Shown: positions 24,124 through 33,902, counted from the first letter of the stretch. The stretch: 64,000 nt of DNA from Saprospiraceae bacterium (GCA_021739645.1 JAIPBL010000003.1:114891-178890); one strand, 5' to 3'. The notes: generated from the sequence alone by a model not told the origin. A program made the numbers and translations.

Positions 24124-26274
24124 TCACACCAACTCCATCTCAATCTGTCTTTTCGCCAAGTTCGTTTCCAGTATCAGCACCTTTACCGCATCGCCCATCT
24201 TGAACACCTTGCCGGTGCGAAGCCCTTTTGCCCGAAGGCGGCCTTCTGCCACATCGAACGGCTCGTTGAGGGTGTCGAACCCGACCATACCCTCGCATTT
24301 GTTGGCGGTCAGTTCGATGAAAATGCCCCGGTCAATGATGCCCGAAATAATGCCTTCGAATACCTCGCCAACATGCTTTTGCATGAATTCCACTTGTTTG
24401 TATTTGATGCTTTCCCGCTCGGCTTCCATTGCTTTGCGCTCCTGCAGGGAGATGTGCTTGCATTGCTCCGACAGTTTTCCCTTGTCGTACCGATAGGTTT
24501 TTTCACTCAAGTTTTCAAACAAAACCCTGTGTGCCAACACATCAGAGTAACGTCGGATGGGAGATGTGAAATGGGAGTAAAAATCAAAGCCAAGGCCGTA
24601 GTGGCCAATATTTTCCGTGGAATATTCTGCCTTCGCCATGGTGCGGATAGCCAAGGGCATCAGCAATTTTAGCGCTTCGTTTTTCTCGGATTCCTTTGCC
24701 AATCGGTTGAACGATTCGCCGATTTCTTGCGGCGTATTGTACCGCAATTGAAACCCAAGTTCCTTCGCAAATAACCCAAGTTCCTTCACTTTTTCAGCGT
24801 TCGGGTAGTCGTGGATTCGATAAACGAATGGGATTTCCGCTTGGTGCTCCATCTTCTTGTTCATAAAAGTGGCGACTTCTTTGTTCGCCAGCAGCATGAA
24901 ATCTTCGATGAGCATGTGGGCGTCTTTGCGCTCCTTCACGTACACCTCAATGGGCACCCCATCAGCATCCAACTTGAACCGAACTTCTTCGGTTTCAAAA
25001 TTGATAGACCCCTTTTTGAACCGCTCGTCCCGAAGTTTATAGGCTATTCGGTTCAGGCTTTTTAGTTGCTCCGCAAAATTGCCCGCAGCAGTTTCAAGGC
25101 ATTCCTGGGCGGCTTCGTAGCTGAAACGGTGGTCGGAAAAGATGATTGTTTTCCCGAACCAACGCCCCACCACCTTGTCGTTTTTATCAAACTCAAAAAC
25201 AGCGGAAAACGTCAGTTTTTCTTCTTGAGGGCGGAGGGAGCAGAGATTGTTGGAAAGGCGTTCAGGTAGCATTGGCAACACCCGGTCCACGAGGTAAACA
25301 GAGGTGGAGCGCTTGTAGGCCTCCTTGTCTAGTGGGGTGCCAGGTCTCAGGTAGTGCGTTACATCGGCGATGTGAACGCCGACTTCGGTATTGCCATTTT
25401 CCAAGATTCGGTAGCTGAGTGCGTCGTCAAAATCCTTGGCATCCTCAGGGTCAATGGTAAAGGTCGTAATGCCCCGAAAGTCCCGCCGCAGTTGGATTTC
25501 TTGCTTGGTTATTTTATCTGAAATGGCCTCCGACTCCTGCATTACGTCAGCCTCAAAATCGAGCGAAAAGCCTTTGTTGATGAGGATGACTTTCATTTCC
25601 AAGTCGCTGCCTTCGGCACCAAGCAAAGTAGTCACCACGCCTTTTGGGCGCTGACCAGCTTTTTTGTGCCACTCCGTTATTTTTACGATTACCCGGTCGC
25701 CATCTTCGGCAGCTTTGGTATCGGCGAGGTCAACGACGATGTCAACAGGCACTTGAAAATTGGTGGGTGCAACAACAGCCTGTTTACCCCGAATATGGAT
25801 GGTGCCAACGAAGGACTCGGTTGCCCGTTCGACTACCTTCAGTACCTCGCCTTCTGGCTTTCGGCGACCCCGTGGCGTCCAGACTGAAATTTCCACCAAG
25901 TCGCCGTGCATAGCTGCTCCAAGATTTTTGGCAGCAACGTACACATCGTTTTCGTGGCCTTCGCACTCGATATAAGCAGTGCCCGTGCGGGTCATGTCCA
26001 CGTAACCGAAAAGGTTTTTCTTTGGCAAAAAGCGGGCAGGAGCATCCTTCAGTTTGAATCGGTAGTCGCCGAGCGAGCGGAGGTGCCCTGCTTCGGTGAG
26101 TTTGCCGAGGGCGTGAACTACGGCATCTTTGCTGTTGCCAAGTTTGAGTTTGTTGGCAACTTGTTTGGGATTGAATTGCTTTTTTGGGTTCTCTTTGAAG
26201 AGTTTGAGCACTTCACGCTGCAAATCGGCAGCGGTCAGTTTACGTTCCGGTTTTTTAAATTTTTGCTTAATCAT
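24124..26274 (-). CDS. rnr: Ribonuclease R (3'-5' exoribonuclease)
   Basis: Degrades structured RNA processively from the 3' end in the cytoplasm. 716 residues: an N-terminal helix-turn-helix-like OB/CSD region (QREVLKLFKENPKKQFNPKQVANKLK...), cold-shock domains, then the RNB catalytic domain with the metal-binding aspartates in TFTIDPEDAKDFDDALS and the downstream GLGFDFYSHFTSPIRRYSDVLAHR, and a C-terminal S1 RNA-binding domain (about 630-714, VFEGIISGIIDRGIFIEL). All key residues are present. It is shorter than E. coli RNase R (about 813), as usual in Bacteroidota. Confidence 0.96.
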   Translation of the reverse strand: MIKQKFKKPERKLTAADLQREVLKLFKENPKKQFNPKQVANKLKLGNSKDAVVHALGKLTEAGHLRSLGDYRFKLKDAPARFLPKKNLFGYVDMTRTGTAYIECEGHENDVYVAAKNLGAAMHGDLVEISVWTPRGRRKPEGEVLKVVERATESFVGTIHIRGKQAVVAPTNFQVPVDIVVDLADTKAAEDGDRVIVKITEWHKKAGQRPKGVVTTLLGAEGSDLEMKVILINKGFSLDFEADVMQESEAISDKITKQEIQLRRDFRGITTFTIDPEDAKDFDDALSYRILENGNTEVGVHIADVTHYLRPGTPLDKEAYKRSTSVYLVDRVLPMLPERLSNNLCSLRPQEEKLTFSAVFEFDKNDKVVGRWFGKTIIFSDHRFSYEAAQECLETAAGNFAEQLKSLNRIAYKLRDERFKKGSINFETEEVRFKLDADGVPIEVYVKERKDAHMLIEDFMLLANKEVATFMNKKMEHQAEIPFVYRIHDYPNAEKVKELGLFAKELGFQLRYNTPQEIGESFNRLAKESEKNEALKLLMPLAIRTMAKAEYSTENIGHYGLGFDFYSHFTSPIRRYSDVLAHRVLFENLSEKTYRYDKGKLSEQCKHISLQERKAMEAERESIKYKQVEFMQKHVGEVFEGIISGIIDRGIFIELTANKCEGMVGFDTLNEPFDVAEGRLRAKGLRTGKVFKMGDAVKVLILETNLAKRQIEMELV

Positions 26275-26528
26275 GGTTTAGATTAAAATTGGTTTTGGGT
26301 AAAAACGAAATGGTGAGCAAAAAGCGAGGGTAAGTTTAAAAATCTGAAAATCAGCATTTTATAAAAAAGACGAATGCCGTTTGTTGGAGCAAATTTGGCA
26401 TTTTTTTACCTGAATCGCTTTACCTTGTTGTAAAATAATGAGAATTTAAAATGGCAGGCTTTGCACGAGGTGGGCTTGGTTTTAAGTTTTCATTCGCCGT
26501 AAAAACAGCATTGGTCTCAAAAAGTTCC

Positions 26529-26561
26529 ATTGGTCTTACTATTTGAAAAGAATTACTTTTG
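26529..26561 (+). promoter_or_regulatory. Promoter of the AAA_26/DRTGG gene
   Basis: ATTG at 26529-26532 and TACTTTTG at 26554-26561 are 21 bp apart, matching the Bacteroidota promoter. The start site is predicted about 15 nt ahead of the ATG at 26584, which rules against the longer upstream start at 26530. Confidence 0.75.
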
Positions 26562-26583
26562 GCCGAAACAACCACAACACAAC

Positions 26584-27684
26584 ATGACAAAACGCCTTTA
26601 CGTCGCCGCCACCAACCAACATGTAGGTAAAACTACCTGCACCCTTGGCCTTGTCGAAGCATTTAGGCTGTCCGGCATGCGGGTGGGTTATTGCAAGCCT
26701 GTCGGACAAGAAGCTATAGATATCGATAACCTTCAGGTGGACAAAGATGCTTTGCTCTTTTCGACCATGATGAACTTTGATTTGGTTGCAAAAATCCACA
26801 GCCCAGTAATTCTTGGCAAGGGCGCAACCCAGGCATTCCTTGACGACTCCACGAAATTCCCGTATGAAAGCAATATCGTGGCTGCTGGGAAATTTTTGGA
26901 GGCGCAATATGAAATCGTCATTTATGAAGGCACCGGTCATCCTGGCGTTGGGAGTGTGGTTGACCTGAGCAATGCAGATGTGGCCGCATTGCTCGATGCG
27001 CCTGCCATTTTGGTAGTGGAAGGTGGGGTGGGGTACACCATAGACCGCTTGAATCTATGCCTCTCGCTTTTCAGGGAAAGAAAAGTGCGAATAGCAGGAG
27101 TAATCATCAACAAGGTTTTGCCTGATAAAATTGAAAAAGTAAGGCACTACGTAGGTATGAAACTAGCAAAATGGGACATTCCACTGCTTGGTGTTTTGCC
27201 TTATGAAAAAAAACTGCTCTACCCGTTGCTTTCAACGATTAGTGTGGCTATCAACGGCCGGGTGCTCTTCAACCCACAAAGCCTGAACCTTTTGGTGGAA
27301 AATGTGGTGGCTGCTTCACTAATGGGTAGCCATAATTTTGAGGAAGACCAAGGTGTTTTGCTAGTGGTAAGCAAAAATCGACTTAATGAAGCACTGCTCG
27401 GCATTCAGCGCCTGAGCAAATTGAAAGGGATGGAAAAAACACCATTGGCGGGCGTCATTATCACGGGTGATGGCAAGCAATTGCACCATATTGAAGATTT
27501 TGATCACGAGCAATACATCATTGATCATCAAATTCCGGTAATAACCACCCCGCTTGATACTTACGGAACGGCTGTGAAAATCAGTCACTTAGAGGTGAAG
27601 ATAAATGTAGATACCCTTGGTAAAGCCAGCCGAGCTATTGAGTTGGTAAGGGACAACTTGGATTTATCGAAGATAAAATGGTGA
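26584..27684 (+). CDS. BioD-like P-loop and DRTGG-domain protein (phosphotransacetylase N-terminal-like)
   Basis: 366 residues from the ATG at 26584. N-terminal about 220 residues are a dethiobiotin-synthetase-like P-loop domain (AAA_26) with ATNQHVGKTTCTLGLVEAF as Walker A, GYCKPVGQE and EGTGHPGVGSVVDLSNADVAALLDAP. The rest looks like a DRTGG domain. This is the regulatory N-terminal half of long phosphate acetyltransferases, but the catalytic PTA domain is absent and no pta gene is adjacent. Function is unknown; perhaps a nucleotide-binding sensor of acetyl-CoA metabolism. Its stop abuts the stop of the convergent ytxJ gene with no base between. Confidence 0.85.
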   Translation: MTKRLYVAATNQHVGKTTCTLGLVEAFRLSGMRVGYCKPVGQEAIDIDNLQVDKDALLFSTMMNFDLVAKIHSPVILGKGATQAFLDDSTKFPYESNIVAAGKFLEAQYEIVIYEGTGHPGVGSVVDLSNADVAALLDAPAILVVEGGVGYTIDRLNLCLSLFRERKVRIAGVIINKVLPDKIEKVRHYVGMKLAKWDIPLLGVLPYEKKLLYPLLSTISVAINGRVLFNPQSLNLLVENVVAASLMGSHNFEEDQGVLLVVSKNRLNEALLGIQRLSKLKGMEKTPLAGVIITGDGKQLHHIEDFDHEQYIIDHQIPVITTPLDTYGTAVKISHLEVKINVDTLGKASRAIELVRDNLDLSKIKW

Positions 27685-28035
27685 TTAGCTGTTCACGGGA
27701 TGGTGAAGCACTTCTTTGATTTCATCCACAGAAATATCGAGGTGGGATGCATCCAAAATACACTCCCCGTTTTTTATTAACAAAATCTGTGGTGACTCGT
27801 GGTAAACTTCAAACCTTTGGGCAATTTCGTTTGAAATATTTCGATGCTCAATCAAATCAAGGTAGAACGGCTCGATGTGAGAAACAGAGAAATCCCATGT
27901 ACCTTCCAATCGATGCTTGGCCATGAAGCTGATGCTACAACGGGTGCTATGCTTGAAAATAAGGCAGGGAACTTGATTTGAACGCTCAATAATGGCGTCA
28001 ATTTCAGCGGTAGAGGTAAGCGGATTCCAGGTCAT
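27685..28035 (-). CDS. ytxJ: Bacilliredoxin-like protein YtxJ (DUF2847)
   Basis: 116-residue thioredoxin-fold protein with the single-Cys motif HSTRCSISFMAK (Cys about 33) in the usual active-site place, then a cis-Pro-like SPQILLIKNGE. It matches the YtxJ family, thought to remove bacillithiol from thiolated proteins. Presence suggests bacillithiol-type low-molecular-weight thiol chemistry in this organism, as in many Bacteroidota. It is convergent with the preceding gene, stop to stop, and upstream (to the right) lies the small lipoprotein gene on the same strand, 63 bp away. Confidence 0.92.
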   Translation of the reverse strand: MTWNPLTSTAEIDAIIERSNQVPCLIFKHSTRCSISFMAKHRLEGTWDFSVSHIEPFYLDLIEHRNISNEIAQRFEVYHESPQILLIKNGECILDASHLDISVDEIKEVLHHPVNS

Positions 28036-28098
28036 ATTCAGATTTGCAAGTTGATGGCTGCCAGCATTTTTACCTAGCAGCCATCATCAAACAAATAT

Positions 28099-28239
28099 TT
28101 ATTTCACAAGTTGAACAACCGTCTTGATCGCTTTGAAATTGTTGGGGCATCCGTAGCCTTTGTTGCAAGAAACGAATGAAGAAGCCAACATGGCAAATCC
28201 TGCAAGGAGGAGAAACTGTTTTAGGGTGCTTTTTTTCAT
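28099..28239 (-). CDS. Small lipoprotein (46 residues)
   Basis: An ATG at 28239 opens 46 codons: MKKSTLKQFLLLAGFAMLAS, then SFVSC with a lipobox Cys at about residue 25, then a short tail with CNKGYGCPNNFK. The basic-hydrophobic signal, lipobox and paired Cys in a 20-residue mature tail look deliberate. The mature peptide would be held on a membrane. A -7 match (minus TAGTTTTG, 28344-28351) lies about 105 nt upstream. Function unknown; the tail has no recognised family. Confidence 0.75.
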   Translation of the reverse strand: MKKSTLKQFLLLAGFAMLASSFVSCNKGYGCPNNFKAIKTVVQLVK

Positions 28240-28343
28240 TGAAAGATGATTTTGGATATGTTATATAATTGGGTTTCCGAAAACTTTCCTGCTTAACGAG
28301 GAAATCTGGGGAGTTATTTCGGTTGTCCCGGTTAATTTTGCTG

Positions 28344-28351
28344 CAAAACTA
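28344..28351 (-). promoter_or_regulatory. Possible -7 element upstream of the small lipoprotein
   Basis: Minus strand TAGTTTTG, a perfect TAnnTTTG. It would give the lipoprotein-ytxJ pair a leader of about 100 nt. No convincing -33 TTG. Confidence 0.45.
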
Positions 28352-28465
28352 ACGGATTTTCAGGTGCAAGGTTCGATGTTAACCGAAAGTAAAAGGATTT
28401 GACTGAAATTTAATTTGCATCAAACCTGTCTAATTGCCTGACTTAGCTAACCTTAAAAATTATTC

Positions 28466-29821
28466 ATGCGGATTCATTTGATAGCTATGGGAGGGGCCGT
28501 GATGCATAATCTCGCACTCGCCTTGCAAAAAAACGGCCATTTTATCACTGGCTCGGATGACGAGATATACAACCCTGCCAAAGATAGGTTGGAAACAGCA
28601 GGTTTGTTGCCAGAAAAATTTGGTTGGTTTCCCGAAAAAATAACGCCTGACCTCGATTTCGCCATTCTTGGAATGCACGCGAGGGCTGAAAACCCAGAGT
28701 TGAAAAAGGCACTGGAGATAGGAATGAAAGTTTATTCTTTCCCCGAATTTATCCATGAACATTCCAAGGACAAAAAGCGGGTAGTAGTAGCGGGTAGCCA
28801 TGGTAAAACCACCACGACATCCATGATTATGCACGTGCTGCGCAATGTTGGCCTGAGTTTCGACTACCTCGTCGGGGCACAACTTGACGGCTTTGAGACG
28901 ATGGTGCAACTCAGCGATGCCCCCATCATGGTCATCGAAGGCGACGAATACCTTTCCTCTGCAATTGACCAAAGGCCAAAGTTTCTGCATTACCGACCGC
29001 ATGTGACCATCATCACGGGTGTAGCATGGGACCACATCAATGTTTTTCCGACTTATGATGATTATTGTCACCAATTTGAATTGCTGTTGGAAAACATGGA
29101 ACCTGACGGCAAGGTTTTCTATTATGAGCACGACAATGATTTGGTGGAAATTGTAAATCGGAGCCAGTCAACCATTTCCACTTTGCCCTACAAAGAATTT
29201 GAATCAAGTGTTTTGGCGGGAAAAACAAGGGTGTTGACACCTCAGAAAACCGAAATTGAGCTTCAAATATTTGGCAACCACAATCTCGCCAACCTTGCAG
29301 CAGCTCGATTGGCTTGCCTTGAACTTGGGGTGACGGAATCGCAATTCTGGGCTGCTGCCGAAACCTTCACGGGTGCGGCCAAGCGGCTGCAGAATTTGGT
29401 TGCTGGCGCAAAATTTTCTGCATGGCTTGATTTTGCCCATGCCCCTTCCAAAGCAAGGGCGACGGTAAAGGCGGTTAAGCAACTCAATCCAGCCCGAAGG
29501 CTGGTTGCTTGTTTGGAATTGCACACTTTTAGTAGCTTGAACAAAGCGTTTTTGCCGCTCTATGCTGATTCGCTCGACCCCGCCGATGTGGCCTGTGTTT
29601 TCTACAGTCCACACACGCTCGAAATGAAGAAAATGCCACCGATACAGCCAGCAGAAATCAGAGAGGCATTTGGATTGCCAGAACTTCATATTTTTACACA
29701 AAGTACTGATTTTCAGGATTTTTTGAGCCATCAAGATATTGAAAACACAAATCTACTCCTGATGAGTTCTGGGAATTTTGGAGGGATGGACATTCCAATT
29801 TTTGTCAAGGGACTGTCCTGA
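28466..29821 (+). CDS. mpl: UDP-N-acetylmuramate:tripeptide ligase (Mpl-type)
   Basis: Mur ligase family protein of 451 residues, the right length for Mpl, which recycles murein tripeptide by ligating it to UDP-MurNAc using ATP. Seen: N-terminal Rossmann part (IHLIAMGGAVMHNLALALQKNGHFITGSDDEIYNP), the Mur ATP-binding motif GSHGKTTTTSMI (about 111-122), EGDEYLSSAIDQRPKFLHY, HINVFPTYDDY, and a HNLANLAAARLA segment typical of the family. In Bacteroidota it is often labelled peptidoglycan synthetase. It has its own leader and is followed 64 bp later by pyc on the same strand. No dedicated murein genes are adjacent. Confidence 0.92.
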   Translation: MRIHLIAMGGAVMHNLALALQKNGHFITGSDDEIYNPAKDRLETAGLLPEKFGWFPEKITPDLDFAILGMHARAENPELKKALEIGMKVYSFPEFIHEHSKDKKRVVVAGSHGKTTTTSMIMHVLRNVGLSFDYLVGAQLDGFETMVQLSDAPIMVIEGDEYLSSAIDQRPKFLHYRPHVTIITGVAWDHINVFPTYDDYCHQFELLLENMEPDGKVFYYEHDNDLVEIVNRSQSTISTLPYKEFESSVLAGKTRVLTPQKTEIELQIFGNHNLANLAAARLACLELGVTESQFWAAAETFTGAAKRLQNLVAGAKFSAWLDFAHAPSKARATVKAVKQLNPARRLVACLELHTFSSLNKAFLPLYADSLDPADVACVFYSPHTLEMKKMPPIQPAEIREAFGLPELHIFTQSTDFQDFLSHQDIENTNLLLMSSGNFGGMDIPIFVKGLS

Positions 29822-29885
29822 AATTCATGTTCGTTTTTATTTCCATCTCGCACCAAATATTAGAATCCGCTAAAATCCTTATTGA

Positions 29886-32800
29886 ATGGGCACACCATTG
29901 AAATTCAAAAAAATCTTAGTTGCTAATCGGGGCGAAATTGCCATTCGTGTATTCCGAGCAGCCACCGAACTTGGTATCGGAACCGTGGCCGTTTACACCT
30001 ACGAGGATCGCTTTTCGATGCACCGGCTCAAGGCAGATGAGGCCTACCAAATAGGGGAGGACGATGACCCGTTGAAGCCCTACTTGAATATTGACGAAGT
30101 GCTCCGAGTGGCAAAGAAATGTGGTGCCGATGCCATCCATCCCGGGTACGGCTTTTTGTCGGAAAACGTGGAGTTTGCGAAGCGCTGCGCAAAGGCTGGA
30201 ATCACCTTCGTTGGCCCGAGGCCACAGGTGATGGAGGCGCTGGGTGACAAGATTCGGGCAAAGCAAGTAGCCGAAAAGGCTGGTGTGCCAATGATTCCTG
30301 GCAGTTCCGATTTTGATTCAGTGGAGCAGGTGGCAGAATGGGGTGCGAAAATCGGCTACCCGGTCATCCTGAAAGCGGCATCGGGAGGTGGAGGCAGAGG
30401 CATGAGGGTTTGCCGAACGGAAGCCGAACTGTTGAAGAACTACCCCGAAGCCCAAAAGGAAGCTGGCAACGCATTTGGTGACGACACCGTCTTTTTGGAA
30501 AAATTTATCGAAAACCCAAAGCATATCGAAGTGCAATTATTGGGTGATAACAATGGTAAAATTGTTCACCTTTTCGAGCGTGACTGCTCCGTGCAGCGCC
30601 GATTCCAGAAGGTGGTGGAAATAGCGCCGTCACTAGATTTGCGCAAGGAGACCTGCCAAAAACTTTACGACTATGCCCTGAAAATTGGCCGTTCGGTTCG
30701 GTACAACAACGCTGGAACCGTCGAGTTCCTGCTCGATGCGGAGGAAAATATTTATTTTATTGAGGTAAACCCACGGGTACAAGTGGAGCATACCGTGACA
30801 GAAGAGGTAACTGGAATTGATATCGTCCGCTCGCAAATTCTGATAGCAGAGGGGTACAGTTTAAAAGATGTCAAGCTCCGTATTGGCCACCAAAAAGATG
30901 TGGTCTGCCATGGCTTTGCCATACAATGTCGGATCACCACGGAGCGCCCGGCTGAAAACTTTCAGCCTGACTACGGTACCATCATCGCCTATCGAAGCCC
31001 AGCTGGTTTCGGTATTCGTTTGGATGGGGGCAATGCCTATGCAGGTTCACAGATTTCTCCCTACTTCGACTCCATGTTGGTGAAGGTGACATCATGGGGG
31101 CGCACTTTCGAGGGTGCTTGTGAGCGGTTGTTCCGGTCGCTATTGGAGTTCAGGGTGCGAGGTGTGGACACCAATATTGGCTTCCTCGAAAACCTAATCC
31201 TCAACAAAGATTTTCGAGCCGGGAAGGCCACCGTCAATTTCATTGCAGAGCATCCTGAGCTACTCGTGATGCCTGTCCGAAAAGACCGGGGGACGAAAAT
31301 ACTCCGATACTTGGGTGAAACCATCGTGAACGGCAATGCGGATGTGCCCTTTATTGACCCAATTATAAAGTTGCGCAAGCCACCAGTACCAGTAGTTGCG
31401 AAGCAACCAACTACCAGTGGTTGGCTGCCTGGCACAAAACAGAAATTGGATAAACTCGGTCCTGAAGGTTTGGCCAAATGGCTGAAAAATCAACGTCCAA
31501 TTCATTTCACGGACACCACTTTCAGGGATGCCCACCAGAGCTTGCTGGCAACGAGAGTGCGTACCTACGACATGATGCAAGTCGCTGAGAAATTTGCCCA
31601 AGCGCATGGACATCAATTATTTAGTATGGAGGTTTGGGGCGGTGCCACCTTTGATGTGTCGTTGCGATTTTTACACGAATGCCCCTGGCGGCGACTCGAA
31701 CTGTTGAGGGAGGCTATTCCAAATACCCTTTTACAAATGTTGTTGAGAGGTACAAACGCCGTTGGTTATACGGCTTACCCCAATAATTTGGTGGAAAAAT
31801 TCATCGAGCAGGCGGCAAATACGGGCATTGACATTTTCCGGATATTTGATAGCCTGAACTACATACCGTCCATGCTCACCAGTATCAATGCGGTTAAGGA
31901 GCGGACTGGCTCGATTGCTGAGGCCTGTATTTGCTACACTTCTGATATTTTTGATGAAAATAGGCCGAAGTACCACCTGTCGTACTACCTCGATATGGCA
32001 AGGAGGCTGGAGGATGCCGGTGCACATATCCTAGCCATTAAGGACATGGCAGGTTTACTGAAACCAATAGCGGCCCGAACCCTCGTTTCAGAGCTAAGAA
32101 AGCATGTGCAAATACCAATTCATTTGCATACTCATGACACTGCCGGAATCCAATCGGCTACTTATATGTCGGCCATTGAGGCTGGTGTGGATGTAGTGGA
32201 CGTAGCGTTAGCCAGTATGTCTGGTTTGACCTCCCAGCCTAATTTTAATTCGCTGGTGTCTGCACTTGAAGGTCACCGCAGGGAGAACAAGCTGGATTTG
32301 GACGGCCTAAACGATTTTTCAAATTATTGGGAGGCAGTGCGTGAGATTTACTATCCATTTGAGAGTGAACTAAAGGCAGGTACGGCGGAAGTTTACAACC
32401 ACGAGATTCCTGGTGGACAGTATACAAACTTACGGCCCCAGGCGAGGTCACTTGGCTTGGAGCACAAGTTTGAGCAAATCAAAGAGAACTATCAGAAGGC
32501 GAACTTGCTGCTCGGAGATATCGTGAAAGTTACGCCTAGTTCCAAGGTGGTTGGTGACTTGGCCATGTTTATGACCTCCAATGACCTTAGTCCTGCGGAT
32601 GTGTTGGAGCGCGGTGAATCGTTGGCTTTTCCTGACAGTGTGAAATCACTGCTGCGGGGTGAGTTGGGCAAAGTGGAGGGAGGCTTTCCTCCCCGCATGG
32701 TGGAAGTGGTGCTGAAAGGGGAACAACCGATGGAAGGTGCTGCCAACAGTCATTTGCTTCCTGTCGACTTTGAAGGGGAAATGAAAGTCTTTTCTGAAAA

Positions 32801-33341
32801 ATTTGGTGAAAACTACACCCTAAACGATTTCCTCTCTTATAAACTCTACCCTAAAGTGTACGAAAAATACCATTCATACGTGGAGGAGTTTGGTGATTTG
32901 AGCAAATTGCCGTCTCAGGTGTTTTTTTTCGGCCTTCGGCCAAATGAGGAAATACTCATTGAAATTGCCGAAGGGAAGACATTGCTTATCACTTTCATGA
33001 ACATTACAGTTCCTGATATTCAGGGAAATCGTCTTGCCTTTTTCCGCTACAACGGCACGACCCGTACCGTCAAGGTTCGTGACAAGAATGTGAAATCAGA
33101 ACTGGTACTTAACAAAAAGGCGGAGAGGGAAAAAGAAGTTGGTGCACCTTTGCAGGGAAGTCTCGGCAGCATCCTTGTAAAAGAAGGAGATGTCGTGAAA
33201 CAGCATCAACCACTTTTCACCATTGAGGCGATGAAAATGGAGAGCACTGTGGCTGCTCCAATGGCTGGAACTGTGAAAAAAATCTTTCTTCCCGTCAAAA
33301 CTTTGGTGCTTCAAGGTGATGCGGTGATTGAACTGGCATGA
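29886..33341 (+). CDS. pyc: Pyruvate carboxylase
   Basis: Biotin-dependent enzyme making oxaloacetate from pyruvate, bicarbonate and ATP to refill the citric-acid cycle. 1151 residues in the classic one-chain order: biotin carboxylase/ATP-grasp (about 1-460; KILVANRGEIAIRVFRA, GYGFLSEN, KAASGGGGRGMR, EVNPRVQVEHTVTEEVTGID), carboxyltransferase/HMGL-like domain (about 530-820; TTFRDAHQSLLATRVRT), post-conserved domain and a C-terminal biotinyl domain with EAMKMES. All signature residues are intact. It starts 64 bp after mpl. Confidence 0.97.
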   Translation: MGTPLKFKKILVANRGEIAIRVFRAATELGIGTVAVYTYEDRFSMHRLKADEAYQIGEDDDPLKPYLNIDEVLRVAKKCGADAIHPGYGFLSENVEFAKRCAKAGITFVGPRPQVMEALGDKIRAKQVAEKAGVPMIPGSSDFDSVEQVAEWGAKIGYPVILKAASGGGGRGMRVCRTEAELLKNYPEAQKEAGNAFGDDTVFLEKFIENPKHIEVQLLGDNNGKIVHLFERDCSVQRRFQKVVEIAPSLDLRKETCQKLYDYALKIGRSVRYNNAGTVEFLLDAEENIYFIEVNPRVQVEHTVTEEVTGIDIVRSQILIAEGYSLKDVKLRIGHQKDVVCHGFAIQCRITTERPAENFQPDYGTIIAYRSPAGFGIRLDGGNAYAGSQISPYFDSMLVKVTSWGRTFEGACERLFRSLLEFRVRGVDTNIGFLENLILNKDFRAGKATVNFIAEHPELLVMPVRKDRGTKILRYLGETIVNGNADVPFIDPIIKLRKPPVPVVAKQPTTSGWLPGTKQKLDKLGPEGLAKWLKNQRPIHFTDTTFRDAHQSLLATRVRTYDMMQVAEKFAQAHGHQLFSMEVWGGATFDVSLRFLHECPWRRLELLREAIPNTLLQMLLRGTNAVGYTAYPNNLVEKFIEQAANTGIDIFRIFDSLNYIPSMLTSINAVKERTGSIAEACICYTSDIFDENRPKYHLSYYLDMARRLEDAGAHILAIKDMAGLLKPIAARTLVSELRKHVQIPIHLHTHDTAGIQSATYMSAIEAGVDVVDVALASMSGLTSQPNFNSLVSALEGHRRENKLDLDGLNDFSNYWEAVREIYYPFESELKAGTAEVYNHEIPGGQYTNLRPQARSLGLEHKFEQIKENYQKANLLLGDIVKVTPSSKVVGDLAMFMTSNDLSPADVLERGESLAFPDSVKSLLRGELGKVEGGFPPRMVEVVLKGEQPMEGAANSHLLPVDFEGEMKVFSEKFGENYTLNDFLSYKLYPKVYEKYHSYVEEFGDLSKLPSQVFFFGLRPNEEILIEIAEGKTLLITFMNITVPDIQGNRLAFFRYNGTTRTVKVRDKNVKSELVLNKKAEREKEVGAPLQGSLGSILVKEGDVVKQHQPLFTIEAMKMESTVAAPMAGTVKKIFLPVKTLVLQGDAVIELA

Positions 33342-33394
33342 TATTTTTTACTCATTTCAATTATTTATAAACTCAAATCAAAAATCTTAAATCA

Positions 33395-33850
33395 ATGAAG
33401 AAACTGAGTTCCTATTTTTTCGCAGCAATTTTCGCTGCTTTTTTTACTGCATGTGCAGGCGATGTAAGTGAGGGAGTGGGTAGTTCCTGCTCAATGGAGG
33501 GGAATTGGAAGGTAAGGTCGGCTGATGTAACGTCTGAAAAACTGGATAAGTCTGTTTTGGAAATATCCAAAGAATCGATGTTGAAGACCACTTATTCTTT
33601 CACGGCTGATAATGTCTCGATAAATTCAGGCGGATACGGTGGCGTGTTCCAAGGTAAGTACGTTTTGGATGCCGCCACCAATACCCTTTCTTGGAATACC
33701 ATCAGCCCCACCACTGAAAGTGTTTTCAATGACAACATGAAAGTTGTGAGCTGCGGAAGCAATGAGATTACGCTCCTAAAGCGGAGTCCGGTGGACACTA
33801 CACAAGTAGCTTTTTCCAAGGCAACGCTGGTTTTGGAGCGGGTCCAGTAA
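33395..33850 (+). CDS. Small lipocalin-like lipoprotein
   Basis: 151 residues with an N-terminal lipoprotein signal (MKKLSSYFFAAIFAAFFTAC, Cys about 20). The mature part is beta-rich (SMEGNWKVRSADVTS...YSFTADNVSINSGGYGGVFQGKYVLDAATNTLSW), resembling Bacteroidota lipocalin-like (DUF4488/DUF5004-type) lipoproteins. Predicted periplasmic or surface; function unknown. It follows pyc by 53 bp and ends in a strong terminator. Confidence 0.75.
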   Translation: MKKLSSYFFAAIFAAFFTACAGDVSEGVGSSCSMEGNWKVRSADVTSEKLDKSVLEISKESMLKTTYSFTADNVSINSGGYGGVFQGKYVLDAATNTLSWNTISPTTESVFNDNMKVVSCGSNEITLLKRSPVDTTQVAFSKATLVLERVQ

Positions 33851-33870
33851 GAAATTCTTGGTTAAAAAAA

Positions 33871-33902
33871 AGGCTGCCAATATTAATTAGGCAGCCTTTT
33901 TT
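33871..33902 (+). terminator. Rho-independent terminator
   Basis: AGGCTGCC (33871-33878) pairs with GGCAGCCT (33890-33897); an A-run before and T-run after extend the stem. It ends the mpl-pyc-lipoprotein unit. Confidence 0.9.
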
